Of a stretch of 64,000 nucleotides of DNA, positions 61,624-64,000 are shown piece by piece (position 1 is the first letter of the stretch; the number at the start of each line of letters is the position of its first letter). The notes beneath the pieces are model-generated. The model worked only from the letters and a program-made list of their open reading frames with translations. It did no database searches and had not been told where the DNA came from. Source of the DNA: CALLVY01 sp937899855 (GTDB lineage: Bacteria; Bacteroidota; Bacteroidia; Chitinophagales; Saprospiraceae); contig JBCBQC010000026.1 in assembly GCA_039820405.1 (NCBI GenBank), positions 1 to 64,000 on the forward strand, given 5' to 3'. Made by a program: the position numbers and the translations under genes.

Positions 61624-61631
61624 CAAAGGTA
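61624..61631 (-). promoter_or_regulatory. Bacteroidota -7 promoter element for typA
   Basis: The minus strand reads TACCTTTG, a perfect TAnnTTTG, giving a leader of about 25 bases before the ATG at 61591. Confidence 0.65.
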
Positions 61632-61731
61632 CGCCTTTTTACGGGGAAAAGCAGGCGGCGCGGAACAATTAAAGGAAAATTAAGGGGCAGTGATGTGGAA
61701 AATGGCTGTTGGTACGCAAATGGGGGAAGGA

Positions 61732-62808
61732 TCAGGGCTTGATTTTATAGAAAACGCCGAGGGACAGCCGCTCCAGGTTCAGTCCTCGCTCGCCGCGGGT
61801 GGCGATAATCTGACGGAGTTCGACTTCGAGCTGGGGGTTGACGTTAAAAGACGGGGCGATACTGATGCCACGGATGTTGTTGTTCCAAAATTTACGCGAG
61901 AGCTCGCCATTGAGGATGCGATCCCGGGTTTGATCGAGGGTGGAAATATCCATGATCCAGGCAGCGCCCAGGGCCAGGTTGAGGGAGGATCGTTCGGTCA
62001 ATGGGTGATGGTATTTGAGGCCAAAAACATTGTTGGTGATCAAGCCCTTGAACAAGCGCTGTGGGCTACCCGCATTGATGGCGACCCACCAGTCTTTTTG
62101 CCAAAACAAGCCCGTACGCCACCGGTCGACACGAACTTCGGTACTGATGGCGGCGGCGGTACCGATGGCGGCCCGACGTTCGCCGACCAGGTACTCTTGA
62201 TCGGGTAAAAACCAACGTCCTCCTAGGCCGAAGTGGAGGCTGAGTAGGCGGGTGGGATAACTTTTTTTGATTTGCTTGGCGCTGCCAAAGTGGTACTTAA
62301 AGTTGATCTCCTGGAGGTAGCGATCCCCTACGTCAAAGATTGTGTAGCGCAGCAAAGATTGGAATTCGATTTCGGCCCGGCCGACGGGGACGGCGATCAT
62401 AAAGGCGACGTAGCGGATGGTCTTGGAACGGCGGGTAAAGACAAAGTCAATGTATCCATTTTGCCCGTACCAATAGTGCCCCACGCCATAATGAAAACGT
62501 TGGCCCCGGTACTGCACCCTCAGGAGATTCCCCTCGTTGATTTCCTGAACATCGCTGATGTCATTGATGGGGTAAGGCCTTACGATATAAGACCGATCGT
62601 GCATAAAAGTCAGGGCAAAGGGATATTTGCGGTGGGAGACCTTGAGGCCAGCGAGGGGAGAGGTAATCAGGAAGTTGCCTTCGTCGGGCCGATCCTGATG
62701 GGCCAAAATATTGAGTCGTACCCCGACGAGCCCTTCGAAGGTGAGGGGGAGTTGGGCGTCCGCTGAACAAACCAGCAGTATCAAGTAAAGACCAAGGGAA
62801 TATCTCAT
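61732..62808 (-). CDS. Probable outer-membrane beta-barrel protein of unknown function
   Basis: A 358-residue protein with a signal peptide (MRYSLGLYLILLVCSADAQ). The mature part is made of alternating polar/hydrophobic segments of 9-12 residues with aromatic belts (KYPFALTFMHDRSYIV, FHYGVGHYWYGQNGYIDFVF, LLSLHFGLGGRWFL, LSLGVFYKIKP) and no long hydrophobic helix. This predicts an outer-membrane barrel of roughly 14-16 strands. I cannot assign it to a named family. It lies between typA and the partial gene at the edge, all on the minus strand, with gaps of 140 and 74 bases, and no clear promoter is visible. Confidence 0.65.
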   Translation of the reverse strand: MRYSLGLYLILLVCSADAQLPLTFEGLVGVRLNILAHQDRPDEGNFLITSPLAGLKVSHRKYPFALTFMHDRSYIVRPYPINDISDVQEINEGNLLRVQYRGQRFHYGVGHYWYGQNGYIDFVFTRRSKTIRYVAFMIAVPVGRAEIEFQSLLRYTIFDVGDRYLQEINFKYHFGSAKQIKKSYPTRLLSLHFGLGGRWFLPDQEYLVGERRAAIGTAAAISTEVRVDRWRTGLFWQKDWWVAINAGSPQRLFKGLITNNVFGLKYHHPLTERSSLNLALGAAWIMDISTLDQTRDRILNGELSRKFWNNNIRGISIAPSFNVNPQLEVELRQIIATRGERGLNLERLSLGVFYKIKP

Positions 62809-62825
62809 CCTAAACGAATTTGGAG

Positions 62826-62857
62826 GAGGCTCCGCAGGCTAAAACCCCCGGAGCCTC
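62826..62857. terminator. GC-rich hairpin between the edge gene and the barrel gene
   Basis: A perfect 9 bp stem (62826-62834 with 62849-62857) directly after the stop of the edge gene. It has no T run on the minus strand, so it may be an attenuating or stabilising hairpin rather than a full terminator. Confidence 0.4.
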
Positions 62858-62882
62858 GGATTGGGAAAATGATGGCTAGCGC

Positions 62883-64000
62883 TTATAAGTTTCGGCGTTG
62901 GATCACAAAGGTTCCTTTGTAGTTATCGATGGTCTTGGACCCATTGGTGACGGGAATCAAGGTCGTCAGTCGACCACAAAACTTATCGGTATTGTACCAC
63001 TCGTGTTTGAATTTCATGGCCAACTTGGCGTCGGGAACTTCGCGGTTACAAGGACACGCAATGGATTTTAAATTGCGATTAGAAATATACCAATCGTACT
63101 CGTAAAAACCAATAAATAAGTTAGCCGCTGCAGCCGATTCGATGATCCCCGCTAAAGATCGGTTGATAGACACAGTCGTTTGATTGCGGATTTCCTTTTT
63201 GGAGAATTTTTCCTGTGCTTCGCTGTTATTTTTGATCCAGGGATTCGTAGGATCAGTAGCCCAGCCCGTCACAAAAGCCACCACCTCCGATTTACCCGAC
63301 TTTTCGTAACGGTAACTGAGCCCCTTGATCTTGCCACTCTTGGCGATCAACTCCTCCCCCCGCAGCAGGCGGCGTTCGCGCGGAATACGCCCGTCGTCGA
63401 ACGCGGAGGCCCGATCGGCGGGGCCCTCCCCCTCCAGGCGCTGCCCCTTTCCCGGCCCCACAAATACCAACAGGTCCGTCGCCGCTCGTGCCTCCGCCTC
63501 ACTCACCAAAACTTCGGTACCATCTCGCCAACCCGCCACATCATCACAATCGTTGACCTCCTGAGCAATCAAAAACGTGACCCGCTCCGTCTCCACCTCC
63601 GCCAGCGGCGTCCTCTCGTAAATCACCGGTTCGTAGACGTAACCCGCTTTGATCAGTTTGTTGGCCAAGTAGGCATTGGCATCCCAACCGGGCGTCGCCA
63701 CCAGTGCCGCAATATCCGCTTCCGCCCCATGGGGGTAGATGTCTTCGGCCGCAATGGACAGGCGAAGGTATTGGTTGAAAACCGCTCCGAATTCGGGGTG
63801 ACTTTCGGCCAGCTCCAGTAAGGAAATGGGGCCCGGGTGATCACTACCCAGGGCCGTAAGGACGATGGAGCGGTATGGGGGCAGTGCGAAAATGTCCTTA
63901 AGAGCAATCGAGTAGTGGTAGAGAATCAGGTTGATCCGATCGTTTTGCGGGTCCTCCGGGTCACGGATGGCTTCCAGAACCCCCAATTGCAGTAATCGCC
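62883..64000 (-). CDS. Uncharacterised protein, start outside the window (partial)
   Basis: The frame is open from the window edge to the stop at 62883, giving at least 372 residues; the first in-frame start-like codon inside is only a TTG at 63986, so the true start probably lies further right. The visible part begins with a helical stretch (DRINLILYHYSIALKDIFALP), has a middle segment with Glu/Arg-rich low complexity (KGQRLEGEGPADRASAFDDG), and ends in beta-like strands with Cys residues (SIACPCNRE, KFCGRLTTLIPVTNGS). I do not recognise a family. It could be cotranscribed with the barrel gene downstream. Confidence 0.7.
   Translation of the reverse strand, partial: RLLQLGVLEAIRDPEDPQNDRINLILYHYSIALKDIFALPPYRSIVLTALGSDHPGPISLLELAESHPEFGAVFNQYLRLSIAAEDIYPHGAEADIAALVATPGWDANAYLANKLIKAGYVYEPVIYERTPLAEVETERVTFLIAQEVNDCDDVAGWRDGTEVLVSEAEARAATDLLVFVGPGKGQRLEGEGPADRASAFDDGRIPRERRLLRGEELIAKSGKIKGLSYRYEKSGKSEVVAFVTGWATDPTNPWIKNNSEAQEKFSKKEIRNQTTVSINRSLAGIIESAAAANLFIGFYEYDWYISNRNLKSIACPCNREVPDAKLAMKFKHEWYNTDKFCGRLTTLIPVTNGSKTIDNYKGTFVIQRRNL

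Overview
The window looks like a chromosomal segment of a Bacteroidota bacterium, most likely of the Saprospiria/Lewinella type. This rests on a SusC/SusD pair, type IX secretion (T9SS) sorting domains of both A and B types, an ExbB/ExbD/ExbD operon, a DUF4293 protein, a BatE-like protein, a two-domain viroplasmin-RNase H, and many copies of the Bacteroidota -7 promoter element TAnnTTTG in front of genes. The lineage below phylum level is inferred from gene content and fairly GC-rich coding sequence. I see no phage genes, insertion sequences or CRISPR arrays.

Layout. 1-6.4 kb: the tail of a T9SS cargo gene, a 0.9 kb gene-free block with terminator-like hairpins, then housekeeping genes (ruvX, def, rnhA, tatD), a tRNA-Ser(GGA), and an operon for an ExbB/ExbD proton-driven energizer with an unknown four-helix membrane protein. 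6.4-14.6 kb: a DUF4293 protein, a DAO-type flavoenzyme, an OstA/LptA-like outer-membrane biogenesis protein, a BatE-like protein, an unrecognised conserved-looking protein, rplU-rpmA (bL21/bL27, with an unusual helix-hairpin-helix extension on bL27), and a retropepsin-like protease with a PDZ domain.

14.9-33.4 kb is a sugar-uptake locus on the plus strand: SusC, SusD, two very large FG-GAP/VCBS-ASPIC/UnbV proteins, a secreted GH65 enzyme, a xylulokinase-type FGGY kinase, xylose isomerase, and then transketolase from its own promoter. Together they suggest outer-membrane capture of a glycan or glycoside, periplasmic hydrolysis, and entry of a pentose through isomerase, kinase and transketolase. 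33.4-38.7 kb: a vanadium-haloperoxidase/PAP2 lipoprotein, an APC amino-acid permease, a small orphan ORF, and a GH13 oligo-1,6-glucosidase-like enzyme.

38.8-46.9 kb (minus strand) holds the most unusual system: two adjacent secreted RHS/YD proteins. The first has an SpvB-like N-terminus, a probable beta-propeller and YD repeats. The second has YD repeats, the RHS core and a C-terminal domain resembling polymorphic toxin type 23. The pair mirrors the TcB/TcC halves of Tc toxins, but each protein has a Sec signal peptide and no immunity gene follows. 47.4-64 kb: an OmpA-like protein, a bile-acid/sodium symporter family protein, a Gfo/Idh/MocA oxidoreductase coupled to a PhoD-type phosphatase, a CotH-family T9SS protein, a 1916-residue T9SS type B adhesin-like protein with three internal repeat families, typA/bipA, a probable outer-membrane beta-barrel, and a partial unrecognised gene at the right edge.
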